A DNA stretch of 64,000 bases from Chlorops oryzae (GCA_020466095.1 CM035808.1:79560994-79624993); one strand, 5' to 3'; shown: positions 1 through 11,335, counted from the stretch's first letter. The notes: generated from the sequence alone by a model not told the origin. Numbers and translations: made by a program.

Positions 1-9
1 AATGGAGTA

Positions 10-2091
10 TTGCAAGAATTTATTAAAGCCGGCAAAGTGGTGGTTTATCTAGACGACATATTAATAGCAGCTGAAGACTTCGGAACACATATAAGAATTT
101 TGTCTGAAATCCTGAAGACACTCAAGGAAAATAGACTTGAACTCAATTTAGATAAATGCAAATTTGCTTACGATGAGTTCGATTATCTAAGATATCAAGT
201 TAACGCACTTGGCATCAAACCTAGCGATTTTCACATAAAGGCCATTAAAAATTACCCAATGCCCGAAAACAAAAAGCAACTAGAAAAATGTGTAGGTCTT
301 TTTTCATGCTTCCGACGGTTTGTCAAAAACTTTTCAACAATAGCTAAGCCCATGACTCAATTACTACGAAAAGATGCTCCTTACGCTTTTGATGAAAATT
401 GTATAGATGCCTTTAAGACTCTAAAACAAAAACTACTCGAAGCTCCTATATTGGCCATATATGATCCCAAGCGTGAAACGGAACTGCATTGTGACGCAAG
501 CTCTCACGGATTTGGGGCTGTGCTCCTCCAAAAGCAGGAAAATGGAAAATTTCATCCTGTGGCATATTTCTCAAAAACTACCAGTTCTGATGAATCTAAG
601 TTGCACAGCTATGAGCTCGAAACCCTAGCGATTATTTATGCTTTAAAGAGATTTCACACTTATGTTGATGGTATTGCATTTAAAATTATAACTGATTGTG
701 ACTCTTTAGCACAGACACTGAAGAACCAAACCCACTCTGCTAAAATAGCTCGTTGGTCAGTTTTTCTTGAGAAATACAATTACACAATTCAACACAGGGC
801 TGGTGAGGCCATGCGCCATGTAGACGCATTAAGCAGAGCAGGAGTTGCTGCAATCTCTGATGAAATGGACATTGATCTCCAAATACAAATCACTCAGTCC
901 CGCGACCCAGAAATAGAAACTCTGAAGGAGAGCTTAGAGAAGGGCCCTGTAAATGGCTACGAACTTAAAGATGGACTAGTATTCCGTAAATCCTCCGCTA
1001 AATCACAACTAAATGTACCCAAGGAAATGATAAGTAATGTTATACGAAATATTCACGAAAAAATTGGACACCTGGGTGTTGATAAATGTTGCAACCAAAT
1101 AAGTAAGCATTACTGGTTTCCTCTTATGAAAACTCGTGTTGAAAACTTTATACGAAATTGTTTAAAGTGTATTGTTTACTCAGCCCCAGCCCGTAATAAT
1201 CAGCAATATATGCATAATATACCCAAAACCCCTATACCTTTTGATACAGTACACATAGATCACTTAGGCCCACTCCCATGTTTACAGTCCAAAAAGAAAT
1301 ATGTCTTAGTTGTAGTTGACGCCTTTAGCAAATTCACAAAACTATATCCAACAAATTCAACTTCCAGTAAAGAAGTTTGCAATGCACTAAGCCAATACTT
1401 CAATTACTATAGCCGACCAAAGAGAATCATTAGTGACCGTGGTACATGTTTCACTTCAAACGAATTCAAACAATTTTTGTCAGAACGAAACGTTCAACAT
1501 GTCCTTAATGCCACTGCATCACCTCAGGCTAACGGCCAATTTGAAAGTATCAATCGTGTCCTGCGGCCAATTCTAAGCAAACTTTCTAATCCTCTTAACC
1601 ACTCTTATTGGAACAATCAACTTTCACATGCCGAATACGCACTCAATAATACAGTTCACACAGCCACACGATATTCTCCATCTATTTTGCTTTTTGGGGT
1701 AGAGCAGCGCGGCAAAGTCATTGATGAACTTACGGAATTCCTAGAAGACAAAAACAAAGAAGAAAGTATAAATTTGAAGGAAATAAGATCTGAAGCATCC
1801 AAAAATATTATTCATTCACAGCAAAACAATATGAGGAATTTTCTCAAGTCACATACCCCCGCACCTAAATTCGGAAAAGGAGACTTTGTAGTAATTCGTA
1901 ACGTAGACACTTCAGTAGCCACTAACAAGAAACTTATCCCAAGGTATCGAGGTCCCTACGTCATACATAAAAAACTTGATAGAGACCGTTATGTCATACA
2001 GGACATTGATGGATGTCAGATGACTCAAATTCCATACATTGGCATTTTAGCAGCTGATCGGCTAAAAAAAATGGGTTTCACCCACATCTGA
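10..2091 (+). CDS. Ty3/gypsy pol fragment: RT C-terminus, RNase H, integrase
   Basis: This is the 3' two-thirds of a retrotransposon polyprotein whose 5' part lies outside the window. The reverse transcriptase catalytic YLDD is at 46-57. RNase H follows, with its first Asp in LHCDASSHGFGAVL and a TDCDSL block. The integrase has an H-H-C-C zinc finger near 1050-1170 and a DDE core: Asp in HIDHLGPL, Asp in ISDRGTCF, and Glu in QANGQFESINR, which has Phe where most relatives have Val. The frame is open to the TGA at 2089-2091, so this part is undamaged. The first Met-like position is only where the window cuts the frame; the true start is upstream. Overall style and the LTR-proximal sequence suggest the mdg3/blastopia branch, a tentative assignment from memory. 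Confidence 0.9.
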   Translation: MQEFIKAGKVVVYLDDILIAAEDFGTHIRILSEILKTLKENRLELNLDKCKFAYDEFDYLRYQVNALGIKPSDFHIKAIKNYPMPENKKQLEKCVGLFSCFRRFVKNFSTIAKPMTQLLRKDAPYAFDENCIDAFKTLKQKLLEAPILAIYDPKRETELHCDASSHGFGAVLLQKQENGKFHPVAYFSKTTSSDESKLHSYELETLAIIYALKRFHTYVDGIAFKIITDCDSLAQTLKNQTHSAKIARWSVFLEKYNYTIQHRAGEAMRHVDALSRAGVAAISDEMDIDLQIQITQSRDPEIETLKESLEKGPVNGYELKDGLVFRKSSAKSQLNVPKEMISNVIRNIHEKIGHLGVDKCCNQISKHYWFPLMKTRVENFIRNCLKCIVYSAPARNNQQYMHNIPKTPIPFDTVHIDHLGPLPCLQSKKKYVLVVVDAFSKFTKLYPTNSTSSKEVCNALSQYFNYYSRPKRIISDRGTCFTSNEFKQFLSERNVQHVLNATASPQANGQFESINRVLRPILSKLSNPLNHSYWNNQLSHAEYALNNTVHTATRYSPSILLFGVEQRGKVIDELTEFLEDKNKEESINLKEIRSEASKNIIHSQQNNMRNFLKSHTPAPKFGKGDFVVIRNVDTSVATNKKLIPRYRGPYVIHKKLDRDRYVIQDIDGCQMTQIPYIGILAADRLKKMGFTHI

Positions 2092-2234
2092 TTTGATCAC
2101 TGAGGCACCTGAGGCAGCACTTACAAATTCATGATACATACATATAATATTGTAAATTGTCCATATAGTTCATTAGGAAGAGCCATAAATCCCTATCGGA
2201 TTGAGGACAATTCGATCGTCAGGATTGGCCGAGC

Positions 2235-2574
2235 TGTAGTATATTTGACTCTACCTATAGGATGTTAAGTATGATAGCCCTAGTCATGTAGTGTCTGGTA
2301 AGCTTAATCCTTATTTTGGTAGATTCTATTCTGCAATGTTGGCAGCTGCTATTTTATAATGCTTGGTAGATTCTTTTCTAAAACGACTGGTAGATTTTAT
2401 TATTTACATTTATGGCAACCCTGTTATAATTAATAAGCATGGCAACTCTAAAAAACACATTACATTAGGAGCCAGAATAACTTCGAGAAAGTCGTAGGAA
2501 TTCAAGTACGTGAATTATATTAAATATTAAATATTTTAACGAACTTAATTGGATCCAACCCGGTTACTAAAACA
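2235..2574 (+). repeat. Probable 3' LTR of the gypsy element at 10-2091
   Basis: About 140 bases after the pol stop, a block reading TGTAGTATATTTG begins just after a GGCCGAGC stretch. It runs to ...TTACTAAAACA, giving TG...CA ends and a 340-base length that suits this group. The 5' copy lies outside the window, so identity of the two LTRs and the target duplication cannot be tested. The limits are a guess from the terminal dinucleotides. Confidence 0.4.
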
Positions 2575-2974
2575 TTGAAGTTAATAATTTTTCTTTTGGA
2601 GAATGGGTGCGCAAAAAAAAACCTTCAAAATGGCTTATCCAAGTGGAAGGCCCCTACCAAAATCCAATTGGAAAATTTTTGGAGGTTTTACTATCCGTTT
2701 TTTCTCCATAGACCAACCTATCATTTACAAAAAAAAAATTAAGACTTTATTTGTATCCTTTGATTTTTTGGATTTTTTTAAAGTTTTTGGTCGAGATTTC
2801 GATTGCCAAGCAGATAATGGGTTAATTAAACAAAAACAGCCGCCATAAAAAATCAATTTTCGGATTTTAAAGCCTTTTTGGTCTTTTTCAGCCAATAAAT
2901 TTTTGATTGTTCAATTTACTTCATCGAGAGCTATCTGTAAAGGTATGATATAGTAGAATGTAAAAAAGGATAAT
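2575..2974. other. No gene seen
   Basis: AT-rich non-coding DNA. A short open frame at 2603-2848 is low-complexity and has no recognisable domain. Confidence 0.5.
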
Positions 2975-3211
2975 GGCCCCTATTATGAATGGCGACTGTC
3001 AACAAAGTTGATAGTTGATACTTTTTGTACGGGCCATAAAGTCGTTCGTCGCAGGTGGACGGAGTTGATACTTTTGAAATAAGTAAAGACAAGCATGGTC
3101 TCCAATGAAAATAAGTTTCAACTGAGTCCACCTGCGACAAACGACTTTATAGCCCGTACAAAAAGTATCAACTATCAACTTTGTTGACAGTCGCCATTCA
3201 TAATAGGGGCC
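2975..3211. mobile_element. Palindromic MITE, PIF/Harbinger-like
   Basis: Two near-perfect inverted arms of about 85 bases (2975-3060 and 3126-3211), beginning GGCCCCTATTATGAATGG, enclose a 65-base loop. The direct repeat AAT flanks both ends (2972-2974 and 3212-3214). A GGCC start and 3-bp duplication suit PIF/Harbinger MITEs, though AAT is not the usual TWA. It has no coding capacity. Confidence 0.7.
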
Positions 3212-3245
3212 AATATGTATTTAAAAACTGTCGTATGTAAGGTCC

Positions 3246-3510
3246 GTCTGTGGTCGGATCTGCTTCGAAAGGTCTGGAGCAATCACGTCAAAATTCGGCT
3301 CACAGGTAAATTAGACCTGGAGTACGATCCTTAGTAAAAATAAGCAATTTCTGCCCACTTCCACGCCCACAAATTGCCATTATTCGCAACTTCCGAAGTC
3401 GTAGAAGAAATTCGAAACACAGGTTAAATGGGGAATAAAAGTGTAGGAAATAATTTATTATGTCCAATCACTGCCACGCCCAGAAATTGAGATTTTTTGT
3501 AGCTACCGTA
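3246..3510 (-). repeat. Diverged copy of the 127-bp dispersed repeat family
   Basis: Read on the minus strand, this block contains the GGGCGTGGCAGTG motif, the acttcggaagttgcgaat phrase, and the tail with gatccgaccacagacgg. All three occur in the same order in the tandem array at 26.8-28.0 kb. It therefore appears to be a shorter, older copy of that family in the opposite orientation. Confidence 0.6.
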
Positions 3511-4250
3511 CGGAAAGGCAACACATAGTGAAGGGGTGGATCGTAAAGTGACTGGTATGATATTCTCAAAAATATTCAGATATTTTTGAAACAGTGATTG
3601 GTCAACTCATTGGTCAAAAACAAAAAAAAAAAACAAAAAGAACCGGAGCAGGACCATTAAATCATTTAGAACATTAAGGGGACCTTCGGATCTAGAATTT
3701 ATTGAAAATTGATTTATTTTATTTTAAATATTTCGGAAGAATAGACTTTTAAGAATATGCTGGCAAAGTTTCGTGAAGATATTGACAATATTTTCTTTGC
3801 TACAGCCGTTTTAGTAGGTAGAGACAGCACGCAGCGCGCTTGATCAAAGCAACTTTGAACGCGTTTATCTCAAAACCACTTTTTTTGACCTGGTGTGAAT
3901 GAAAACAAAAAAACCATCGAACCGATTTGTCTGGAATTTTTATATATTATTCATAACATCAATGGCTATGGCCCGAACTAGAATCGAATTTTTATTTCAA
4001 GAACTTCATATTTTTTCATCAAAAAAATGGTCAAAAAAAGGGTAGTTTTTGATGGTTGAAATAAAAAATTGCGCCATTTTGTCAATTAAAAAAAAATTTT
4101 TTTTATTCTAGTTCCTGCCATAGCCGCATTCATTCTGATTAATAAAATATTTTTTTTTTTTTTTTTTCCGATTACCAGAGCGGCCAAAATCTCTCACACC
4201 ACGGAGGTACTTTTTCAAAGAGGGTCCACTTCAACGCCAATTTTAAAATA

Positions 4251-4286
<36 letters not shown>

Positions 4287-4335
4287 ACAACATTTTTTAT
4301 TTTTTGTCAATAAAGAATATAATAAGCCTGCATAC

Positions 4336-7290
4336 TAGGCTGGGTCGTTTTTACGAAAGTTCTATGATCGCGTTGGAATAGTAAAATTATGTTTCCTTAT
4401 GTATAAAAAATAATTTTGTGTAAAAAAAAATTCAAAATAAGTTGCATCTTCATACCGCGCAAGCGGATTGAAAGTTGGAAACAAAAATTTATATGAGATT
4501 TTTCCGACTTCAATGATAAAATTTAGAATTTCTCAGCTTTAATCTCATTTTTTAAATACATTATGTTTCCAGATATTTTTGGTCATAAAACTATCTTTCA
4601 AAGGAAAGCAACGAAACTACGATCGACAAAAATTTTACGGAGATATGGTCGAAGAAACTCAGACCTGAGGAAATTGCTCCAAGACATGCCAAAAATGTGT
4701 TCGAACCTATCAATTTTGTAATCATTTGGAAGAAGGCATATTGCCATTTCAAAAAAATCTTCCTTGAAGAAAATCGGTTATTTCATAAGGTTGTTATAAC
4801 AATTTATATATTTATCTATTTATCGGTTTCATTTCAGAACGTGCCCTGAAAAAAAAGTCTATGAAAGTTTAAAATCCTTCTACTTGAGCTCGAACAGGAA
4901 AAAACAACGCTCAATTACGATTATAGATTTTTTAAATCGGTTCACAGAAACCAAAGTTGCACGGCTTTGAAATTGGACAATTTATTATTTTTTAAATCCT
5001 GTGTTAGTTAAAAAAAATGCCGAAAAGTATACTACATTTTTTTTTGATTCGATAATGAGCTCATGTTTGGGAAAAATATATCCTCCAGTACAAACGTCTG
5101 TTATGAAAATCACGAAAACTGATCTATTTGTATATATGTGATATTTTGATTAAATTTTCAGTTTGAGCTTATTTACAAAATTTTAAAAAGCGGGCGTAGC
5201 TAGAGGGTTGGTTTGGAGAAATGCCTCCTACATCCACAATTTACAAGAGTATTGAATTAATACTTATTGATTAAAAAAGTCAAGCAATGCTGAATTTTTG
5301 AGCCTCCCAAGCGGTTTAAAGTTGAAGTAAGTTGACTTTGCTATATACAGGAGATTTCCGATTTAACGAGTATTCGCGTTAGCGAGTTTCGCATTTAACG
5401 AGCATTTAAATTCGTTCCATTGAGTATCTTATATAACGAGCAAAATGGCACAAAAATTTTTTTGTGCACTCGGTTTAGCGAGCAACATAAAAAATCAGTG
5501 AAAAAGCATAAAGGGAAACAAAGAGGAATCCAAGAAATAGTTAAGCGAGGAGTCTAAAAGCGCGTGTGCTGCGCCAACTGCCGCAAGCAGTCAATGTATG
5601 AAAAGTAATGTTCAATTTTGCGTGACCTGCGTGAAATCGAAAAAGCGCAGGCGGTGTTGGACTTACCGCTTTAATTGTGCACAGTTGTTCAGTGATTTCA
5701 ATTTTTAATCCCCCACGTAAGCATACGTTAGTAGAAATCAGTCGCGTACCAACCTAGGGGCTAGGAGGGTCTTTGCCCCACCACGATTCTTGGTCTTAGG
5801 TGGAAGGAATTACGAAAATTCAAAGGAAAAAATTGTGGAAAATTCTTTGCCCCACCCGGGGGAAGTTGGATTGCTACAGGTCTGGTATAAATCAGACTCG
5901 CCATGTAATCAAGCAAAAGATTTCTCAAACCCCTCCCCCTTTTTTAACGCAAAAATATATTTTTCTACTGGCAACACTGCAGTTGTTTACTTATCATCTT
6001 TACTCTTTGACAGTAAACTCTCAATTCAATTCATCAAATTTTCTTTGAATTTTTGTTAAAAAACGGATTTTCAGCAAACTTTAAACTAACGGTCTTCCAT
6101 AAATAAAGCATTCTGAGAAATATTTTGGACTACATGTTGAATAATTTCATATCTAGAAGCTGTAAAAATATCGCCCAATTGAAAAGACCTAGGTTAATTT
6201 TCCCCCTTTTTTTGTTCGGTTTATAAAAGAATGCCCCATATTACCTATGTATTTTATAATTTAAACAAAACGTGATCTCATAAGTTTTTTACTCTGTTTA
6301 CATAGACGTTATGTATATGTTTAATATGAACCAAAATGAAGAGTTATGTTTTTTTTTTTTTTTTTTTTGTTATAATAATTCTTTTGAAATAAAAAATTGT
6401 TTATAAGCCCAATTTATAATTTTAATCTCTTACAATAAGAAAAAAACGATTTTATGATGGTACTCAATTTAACGAGAAATTCGATTTAACGAGAAGTGCT
6501 GGCAACATTGAGCTCGTTAAATCGGAAATCTCTGTATTTTTCCCAAACATGAGCTCATTATCGAATCAAAAAAAAAATGTAGTATACTTTTCGGCATTTT
6601 TTTTTAACTAACATAGGATTTAAAAAATAATAAATTGTCCAATTTCAAAGCCGTGTAACTTTGGTTTCTGTGAACCGATTTAAAAAATCTATAATCGAAA
6701 TTGAGCGTTGTTTTTTCCTGTTCGAGCTCAAGTAGAAGGATTTTAAACTTTCATGGACTTTTTTTCAGGGCACGTTCTGAAATGAAACCGATAAATAGAT
6801 AAATATATAAATTGTTATAACAACCTTATGAAATAACCGATTTTCTTCAAGGAAGATGTTTTTGAAATGGCAATATGCCTTCTTCCAAATGGTTACAAAA
6901 TTGATAGGTTCGAACACATTTTTGGCATGTCTTGGAGCAATTTCCTCAGGTCTGAGTTTCTTCGACCATATCTCCGTAAAATTTTTGTCGATCGTAGTTT
7001 CGTTGCTTTCCTTTGAAAGATAGTTTTATGACCAAAAATAACTGGGAACATAATGTATTTAAAAAATGAGATTAAAGCTGAGAAATTCTAAATTTTATCA
7101 TTGAAGTCGGAAAAATCTCATATAAATTTTTGTTTCCAACTTTCAATCCGCTTGCGCGGTATGAAGATGCAACTTATTTTGAATTTTTTTTTACACAAAA
7201 TTATTTTTTATACATAAGGAAACATAATTTTACTATTCCAACGCGATCATACAACTTTTTTTTTTTTTCATATAAGAACGACCCACCCTA
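4336..7290. mobile_element. Fold-back element with about 0.75-kb arms and perfect 8-bp TSD
   Basis: The left arm (4336 to about 5083) and right arm (about 6537 to 7290) are inverted copies. Termini are TAGGCTGGGTCG and, inverted, TAGGGTGGGTCG. The 8-bp direct repeat CTGCATAC lies at 4328-4335 and 7291-7298. The 8-bp duplication and TAGGG-type start fit the hAT superfamily consensus. After removing the inner insertion the element is about 1.77 kb with a spacer of roughly 260 bases. No transposase is encoded, so it would depend on enzyme supplied in trans. Confidence 0.8.
5348..6534. mobile_element. Pogo/Tigger-like non-autonomous element
   Basis: It starts CAGGAGATTTCCGATTTAAC and ends with the inverted form, CAGAGATTTCCGATTTAACG read from the other strand, with one extra G on the left. 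TA flanks both sides (5346-5347 and 6535-6536). CAG-starting termini with TA duplication and ttaacgag subterminal motifs are typical of pogo-like elements. Its 1187 bases carry no credible protein. It sits exactly at the inner edge of the right arm of the surrounding fold-back. Confidence 0.7.
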
Positions 7291-7391
7291 CTGCATACTT
7301 AGAAAATCGTTTTTTATTTGGCTTAATACCAAAAAAAAAAATCATGAAAATACCCTAAATTTTCGTGCTCTAGACCAGAAGGTCCCCTTAA

Positions 7392-7497
7392 ATAAAATAA
7401 TAACTATCTTATATATTGAACAAAATCACAAAAAGAATTGATATTTTTTTCAATTCCATTCTTAGATGCTTCATGTAAAGCTTGCAAAATTAAAATT
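7392..7497. other. Short spacer, nothing recognised
   Basis: AT-rich sequence between the TTAA element and the BEL/Pao LTR. Confidence 0.4.
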
Positions 7498-7772
7498 TGT
7501 TACTTTGACATAAACTGGTCAAGATCCACTGAGGTCGATTAAGAGCCGCTGTTGACTCAGTTTAGTTAAGTCTTTGCGTATTAGAAAATCAAGACGTTGT
7601 TTAGTCATTGACAGTCCGTTTATTACTAAAAAGCTAATGGACATTTAGAATAATAGAAATAAGGAATACTCTTTACATAACAGTCAAGGAAGTGAAAACA
7701 AGATAGCTATATGCTGCCGTAATATAAGAAAGAAATGGTTATTTTACTAGGTTTGCACGAGCGGCTCCAACA
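7498..7772 (-). repeat. Probable 3' LTR of the BEL/Pao element
   Basis: On the minus strand a purine-rich tract (GGGCGGAGGCA) follows the pol stop. It leads into TGTTGGAGCC, a common start for BEL-family LTRs. A TG...CA block of 275 bases ends at 7498 with gtaaca. No matching 5' LTR is seen beyond 12.4 kb, so the element is 5'-truncated. Confidence 0.55.
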
Positions 7773-7830
7773 TGCCTCCGCCCTTGGACTATTAACAATA
7801 GTTCAAAACAAAAACAGCAGCTGAACCCAC

Positions 7831-8241
7831 TTATGAAGTTGCAAACTGCGGCAAAATAGGAATTAGGTTTGAGGCTGGTCGCTTTACAACACAATCGGAA
7901 GTCTTCAGTTCAGCGACGCGAACCCGTCCATCATCAGCAGGAAAACACTTGATTACTCTCTTAAGTGGCCACCTTGCTTGCGGAGTTTTCTCGTCTCTTA
8001 GAACTACGAGGTCGCCTTCTTGCAGATTTACCTTAGGACGAAGCCACTTAGCTCGTTTTTGAAGTGAAGCGAGATAATCGAAATGCCAACGACGCCATAA
8101 GTGGTTACACATCTGCACGAGCAACTGCCAACGCTGAAGTAAAAGGCCTTGATAAACAGCATCCTGCGGTTCAGGTATAGCCACCGACGGTTCCGACGTT
8201 AAAAAATGCCCTGGCGTCAACACTTCAGGATCAGAAGTCAT
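7831..8241 (-). pseudogene. BEL/Pao pol C-terminal domain
   Basis: This encodes the segment that follows the integrase core in BEL/Pao polyproteins. It begins DPEVLTPGHFL and ends near VKRPASNLIPILP, with the basic W-rich region and a VNLQEGDLVVLRDE motif. It is shifted one frame from the integrase segment at the overlap near 8235, so the polyprotein was already broken there. It belongs to the decayed element running from about 12480 to 7498. Confidence 0.85.
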
Positions 8242-9724
8242 TCGATAGCGGACAAAGGGGTCGCGAGTTGACGCAGGCCTCTATTTCGTTCAAGACGGTG
8301 TTGAATTCTTCGTAGGTTAAGAGTGTGCTGCAAAGGGCCCGTTTGAGGTGATATTTTACCCTCTTTGCAGCAATCTCCCAAAAGCCGCCCATATTTGGTG
8401 CGTAAGGTGGATTAAATTTCCATTGCATGCAGCGGTCAGAGATGAAACGTCGGAAATCTTCATCAGCGTGCGCTTGCTCAAACAGAGATCGTAGTTCTCG
8501 CTCGGCACCAACAAAATTCGTGCCATTGTACGATAAAAGCGTCTTGCAATAAACTCTACGGCTGACAAAGCGCTTTAGTGTTGCAATAAATGTGTGCTTC
8601 GATAAGTCACTGGCTAGCTCAAGATGCACAGCGCCAGTAGCCATACAATAGCCGCCCGTATTTGGTGCGTAAGGTGGATTAAATTTCCATTCCATGCAGC
8701 GGTCAGAGATGAAACGTCGGAAATCTTCATCAGCGTGCGCTTGCTCAAACAGAGATCGTAGTTCTCGCTCGGCACCAACAAAATTCGTGCCATTGTCCGA
8801 AAAAAGCGTCTTGCAATAACCTCTACGGCTGACAAAGCGCTTTAGTGTTGCAATGAATGTGTGCGTCGATAAGTCACTGGATAGCTCAAGATGCACAGCG
8901 CCAGTAGCCATACATATGAACAACGCGATATAACCCTTTGTAGTTTTAGCTCCTCTTCCTTTATTAAATTTTAGCGTGAAAGGCCCCGACATGTCTACTC
9001 CAGTGCTTAAAAACGGACGCGCTTGTCTCAATCTATATTGAGGTAGATTGGCCATCATCTGTTGAGCGTTAGTGCTATACCTTAGGCATACGACACAGCT
9101 TCTGTAAATCTTGCGGATCAAATTGCTTGCGCCTATTCTCCAGTTCGTTCGCTGCAAAGTTGATTGCATTAACTGCGGTCCAGCATGGAGCATAATTTTG
9201 TGCATATCGTTGAGGATAAGTGTACAAAGCCGTGAACTTGCAGGCAAAATAATTGGAAACTTCGCATCATGTTGAAGAGTCGAATTCCTAAGACGCCCTC
9301 CCACTCGCAAGAGGCCCTGGTCATCAATGAATGCGTTTAACCGCGCGACACCGCTTCGTAATGCTACCGGTTTGGCGTTCAAGCAACACGTGATCTCTTC
9401 CTGGAACGCTTCGTACTGAACGGCCTTGAGCCAGAGCAGTTGTGCTTGCTGCATCTCTGCGCGTCTGAACAGCCCCAAGAAAAGGACCTTATTCTGCCTT
9501 TTGCGTTTGCAGTTTTCCCAAAATCGGACGCAATTAGCAGTTACCCGTTTGAGTCTGCAAAAAGAAGAGAATAATGAGAGGGTGTCTTGAATCCAAATCT
9601 TACACGTTGAAGAGTGATGCGACAATATTCGTAGCGGTTTCAATTCTCGCAATTCTTCCGCCTGCTGAAGCCAAGGAGGACCTTGCCACCACAAGTCAAA
9701 GTTTAGTAGTTTCGATGCGCACAT
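8231..9724 (-). pseudogene. BEL/Pao integrase with an internally duplicated core
   Basis: The 497-residue frame holds the RNase H/integrase linker, an integrase zinc-binding region (HAGPQLMQSTLQ ... CVVCLRY), and the DDE core. The core block from CMATGAVHLEL to FNPPYAPN occurs twice in tandem without breaking the frame. The first copy keeps the second catalytic Asp (FSDNGTNF); the second copy has Tyr there (LSYNGTNF). The third acidic residue is expected near the second copy's GGFWEIAAKRVK. This is not a workable fold, so the enzyme is presumably dead. The element's other domains lie upstream on the same strand in broken frames. Confidence 0.9.
8384..8917 (-). repeat. Two tandem 267-bp copies of the integrase core
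   Basis: Copy one is 8384-8650 and copy two is 8651 to about 8917. The period is 267 bases, exactly 89 codons, which is why the frame survives. The copies differ by a small number of point changes, so the duplication is not brand new. Confidence 0.9.
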
Positions 9725-9839
9725 GCCTCGCGAAGCGCAATCTCCAGGATTGCACTCTGAAGCGACATAATTCCAAAAAGGTGCATCAATGACTGCTTGT
9801 GCCTTTGCTACTCGATTAGCTACAAAAATTTTCCATTTG

Positions 9840-10328
9840 CTAGGATGTGAGCATAACCAAGCTAAGGCATTTAGCGAGTCGGTGCAAGCGGTAGAACTGT
9901 CGCACAGCCAATCCTAGTGCCTTCAGCGTATGATTTGCCAACTCTGATGCCAGTGTGGAGGCGCAAAGCTCCAGCCTGGCTATAGTTACCGTGCGAAGCG
10001 GAGCTACTTTCGTTTTAGAGTTGACCAGTTTAAGAGTGATTGATCCATCGCGGTGTTGAGTGCGAGTATATATAACGGCAGCGTAGGCGATTTCAGATGC
10101 ATCGGCAAAACAATGCAAATCTGTTATTGAGCTGTCTATTCCTGTTCCAAGCCACCTGGGAATTCTTAGTTTTACGAGGGACTTCAAATCGTTTTTATGG
10201 TCCAACCAGTATGTATCAAGCTCTTCGGGTACGAGGTCATCCCAACCAATGCCTAATTGCCAGACTCGTTGAAAAAGAGTTTTAGGGATGAGTGTTATAG
10301 GAGCTAACTTCCCTGTAGGGTCAAACAA
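9840..10328 (-). pseudogene. BEL/Pao RT thumb and RNase H
   Basis: The peptide starts MFDPTGKLAPITLIPKTL, a conserved BEL/Pao stretch (FDPLGLLAP type). It includes LHCFADASEIAYAAVIY, with the first RNase H Asp, and LELCASTLA, with the second acidic position. It overlaps and is shifted from the palm segment at 10304-10762, so at least one frameshift separates them. Confidence 0.85.
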
Positions 10329-10762
10329 CGACAGGAATCAGATAAAAGCGTTCTTTTCGTAAAGTTTGGCGGCGGTTGGCCCAAATTCACGTGGAAATAC
10401 AATTCGTCAGTAGAAGATTTCCACATTAAGCCCAAAACTCTTAGAGTTTCTTCTTGCGCCAGAGAAATGTTAGTACGAAAAGCATTTAAGCTTTGCTCGG
10501 TGGCAGACTCGGTAAGCAAGTCGTCCATATAAAAATCATTGAGAAATGCGTTCGCTGTACGAGAATCGGCATCACCCCTTGTAGTGTGCTGCAGCGACCT
10601 TACAGCTTGGTGGGCGCTTGAAGCCACTCCGTAAGTCACACGCAACATGCGAAAATCTTGGAGAGGGTTGCCAGTTGATTTCCGCCATACACTTCGCTGA
10701 TAGTCCGTATGCGTTTCGCATACCTTGATCTGACGATACATGGCTGCGATATCCGCAATCAA
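10304..10762 (-). pseudogene. BEL/Pao RT palm
   Basis: Carries the first RT aspartate in LIADIAAMYRQIKV-type sequence and the catalytic box FYMDDLLTES. It is a fragment of the polyprotein, separated by frame changes from the neighbouring segments. Confidence 0.88.
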
Positions 10763-10842
10763 GGCAAAGCGATGCGATTGAAATCGAGCTTAAATCGAAG
10801 CTAGTTCCTGTTGCAAAGTAGGACCAACCATTAGAACGTCGT

Positions 10843-11268
10843 TTAATGAACGACCGTTGGATGTTTTTGTGAAGCGTTAAACACTACGCGTGCCTTTATC
10901 GTCGTGCTCGTGGCCTTGATAACACAGTGGTGCGGCATGTAATAATGCATGTCCGGCTTTGACGCGACTGGCTCCATATGGCCTTGGTCTAACATCTCTT
11001 GCAAAAATGCGTTGTACTGAGCGCGGAGGTCTTCATTTTTGCTGAGCCGTTTTTCCATGCGCAGCCAAGCGATTACGGCGATTTCTCTTGACTCTCCTAA
11101 TTCAAATTTTGACTTAAATGGAAGCTTCACGACGAAGCGTCTATCTGCGTCTCTTGGGTGGGTCGCTTCAAATTGCTGCTCACAAAGAGATTCTTCTAGC
11201 GTATAAAAATCCTTCTCTGGAAATTTGTCCAAATTCCAGGCTTGCTTGACAAGTTCGGTGAGTTCCAA
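10843..11268 (-). pseudogene. BEL/Pao RT N-terminal segment
   Basis: Contains the BEL/Pao run from the FVVKLPFKS region through GHMEPV and YYMPHHCVIK to ARVVFNAS, which immediately precedes the RT palm in this family. The family's following conserved stretch is out of frame at about 10780-10840. Confidence 0.85.
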
Positions 11269-11335
11269 ATCAGCATGTAGACATATCGATGGTTTAGCTG
11301 ATTGGTCATTTGCGATCTCTCAAAAAAACCCATTC

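Larger units (their letters stand above)
3678..7387. mobile_element. Outermost of three nested elements, flanked by TTAA
   Basis: The ends are GGGGACCTTCGGATCTAGA on the left and, inverted, GGGGACCTTCTGGTCTAGA on the right (17 of 19 match). Both are flanked by TTAA (3674-3677 and 7388-7391). Without the element inserted at 4336-7290 it would be about 750 bases and non-coding. TTAA duplications are made by piggyBac and some Sola elements, but the termini do not match the usual piggyBac CCC start, so the superfamily is left open. Confidence 0.6.

Noticed and set aside
7130..7441. 103-residue frame
   Set aside because: Low-complexity Phe/Asn/Lys peptide spanning three element boundaries; not a gene.
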